A stretch of DNA of 7,481 nucleotides from Gemmatimonadaceae bacterium (GTDB lineage Bacteria; Gemmatimonadota; Gemmatimonadetes; Gemmatimonadales; Gemmatimonadaceae). The position numbers and the translations under genes are program-made. A model generated the notes under the pieces. The model worked only from the letters and a program-made list of their open reading frames with translations, was not told the origin of the DNA and searched no databases. Where the stretch lies: NCBI GenBank assembly GCA_025453855.1, contig JALOPO010000073.1, forward strand, positions 1 through 7,481. Reading direction: 5' to 3'. Shown here piece after piece: positions 7,135 to 7,481 of the stretch (its first letter is position 1; the number at the start of each line of letters is the position of its first letter).

Positions 7135-7481
7135 CGCAGCGTCCGCGGATCGAAGCTGAAGACGACCGGCAGCGCGTCGTCACGGAAGCCGTTCGGGAGC
7201 GGGCCGAAGCCCTTGCGACTCCCCACCGCCTCGACGGCGCCGAGGCATTCCATGTCGAAGCCGTAGTTGCCGGAGCGGTTCACGAGGCGCAGGTCGCTCA
7301 CCGTCCCGTCGCGCTGGATGGTGAAGGCCACGTCGGCACGGAAGCCGGTGCCGCCGCCGCGCGGGGCGAAGTTGAGCGCGATCTGTCGCACGATGTTCTC
7401 GAGATAGCCGGGAAACGGGAAGGCGGTGCCCGTGGTGCGGACGGTGACGACGTCGTTGCCGCGATCCCCGGTGGGACCCCC
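7131..7481 (-). CDS. TonB/TolA-family C-terminal domain protein (5' part outside window)
   Basis: The frame is open to the window edge, giving the last 116 residues; a GTG at 7391 is internal, not the start. The segment FPFPGYLENIVRQIALNF, then VAFTIQRDGTVSDLRLVNRSGNYGFD and a final PVVFSFDP fits the TonB_C fold (helix, then beta strands, with the 'dG.v.....SGn..fD' core). Such domains contact outer-membrane or periplasmic partners and transmit force from an inner-membrane motor. Lying directly before tolB, it most likely serves as the TolA of this Tol-Pal system, although by sequence it looks TonB-like. A Cys follows the SGNYGFDME core, where an aliphatic or small residue is more usual. The N-terminal membrane anchor and Pro-rich spacer should lie beyond 7481. 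The stop overlaps the tolB start as ATGA. Confidence 0.85.
   Translation of the reverse strand, partial: GGPTGDRGNDVVTVRTTGTAFPFPGYLENIVRQIALNFAPRGGGTGFRADVAFTIQRDGTVSDLRLVNRSGNYGFDMECLGAVEAVGSRKGFGPLPNGFRDDALPVVFSFDPRTLR

Noticed and set aside
5503..7266. 587-residue open frame on the plus strand, antisense to pal, tolB and the TonB-like gene
   Set aside because: Arg/Ala/Gly-rich without recognisable domains, and it crosses three well-supported genes on the other strand.
1..7481. A new defence, mobile or metabolic system
   Set aside because: No integrase, transposase, repeat array, nuclease or toxin-like protein is present; every gene fits a known envelope family or the radical SAM superfamily.

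Overview
The window is very G+C-rich and coding on one strand only. Seven genes lie head to tail on the minus strand, so transcription runs from position 7481 towards 1. Both end genes are cut by the window edges. The set (TonB/TolA-type protein, TolB, Pal, CpoB, TatC, LptD, radical SAM protein) belongs to a Gram-negative bacterium with an outer membrane. The style of the proteins suggests Gemmatimonadota: Arg-Asp-Ser-rich helical stretches in several exported proteins, a divergent TolB N-terminus and a very long LptD. That assignment is an inference from protein style, not a database result.

Layout in transcription order. (1) 7481-7131: C-terminal part of a TonB/TolA-family protein. (2) 7134-5812: tolB. 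(3) 5749-5138: pal, after a pyrimidine-rich leader that is the only sizeable gap. (4) 5138-4323: cpoB (ybgF). (5) 4311-3526: tatC. (6) 3529-386: lptD. (7) 368-1: N-terminal part of a radical SAM protein. The first four form the outer half of a Tol-Pal system. TolQ/TolR-type motor subunits are not in the window and would be expected further upstream, beyond 7481. TatC is the core of the twin-arginine translocase. LptD is the outer-membrane LPS-insertion channel.

The genes are packed to the point of overlap: ATGA at 7134-7131, TGATG at 5140-5136, GTGA at 3529-3526, and an optional GTGA at 4326-4323. No gap exceeds about 62 bases, no terminator was seen between genes, and no convincing promoter was seen. 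A single polycistronic transcript with translational coupling is the simplest reading. The common theme is building and maintaining the cell envelope.

I found no RNA genes, mobile elements, CRISPR array or attachment sites. There is no stretch of 300 bases without a gene. The long open frames on the plus strand (for example 356-2140 and 5503-7266) are antisense shadows produced by high-GC codon usage. I do not see a new defence or metabolic system. The points most worth checking are the cysteine pattern of LptD, the mixed Tol-Pal/Tat/Lpt/radical SAM operon, the Arg-Asp-Ser helices shared by three envelope proteins, and the pyrimidine-rich leader in front of pal.
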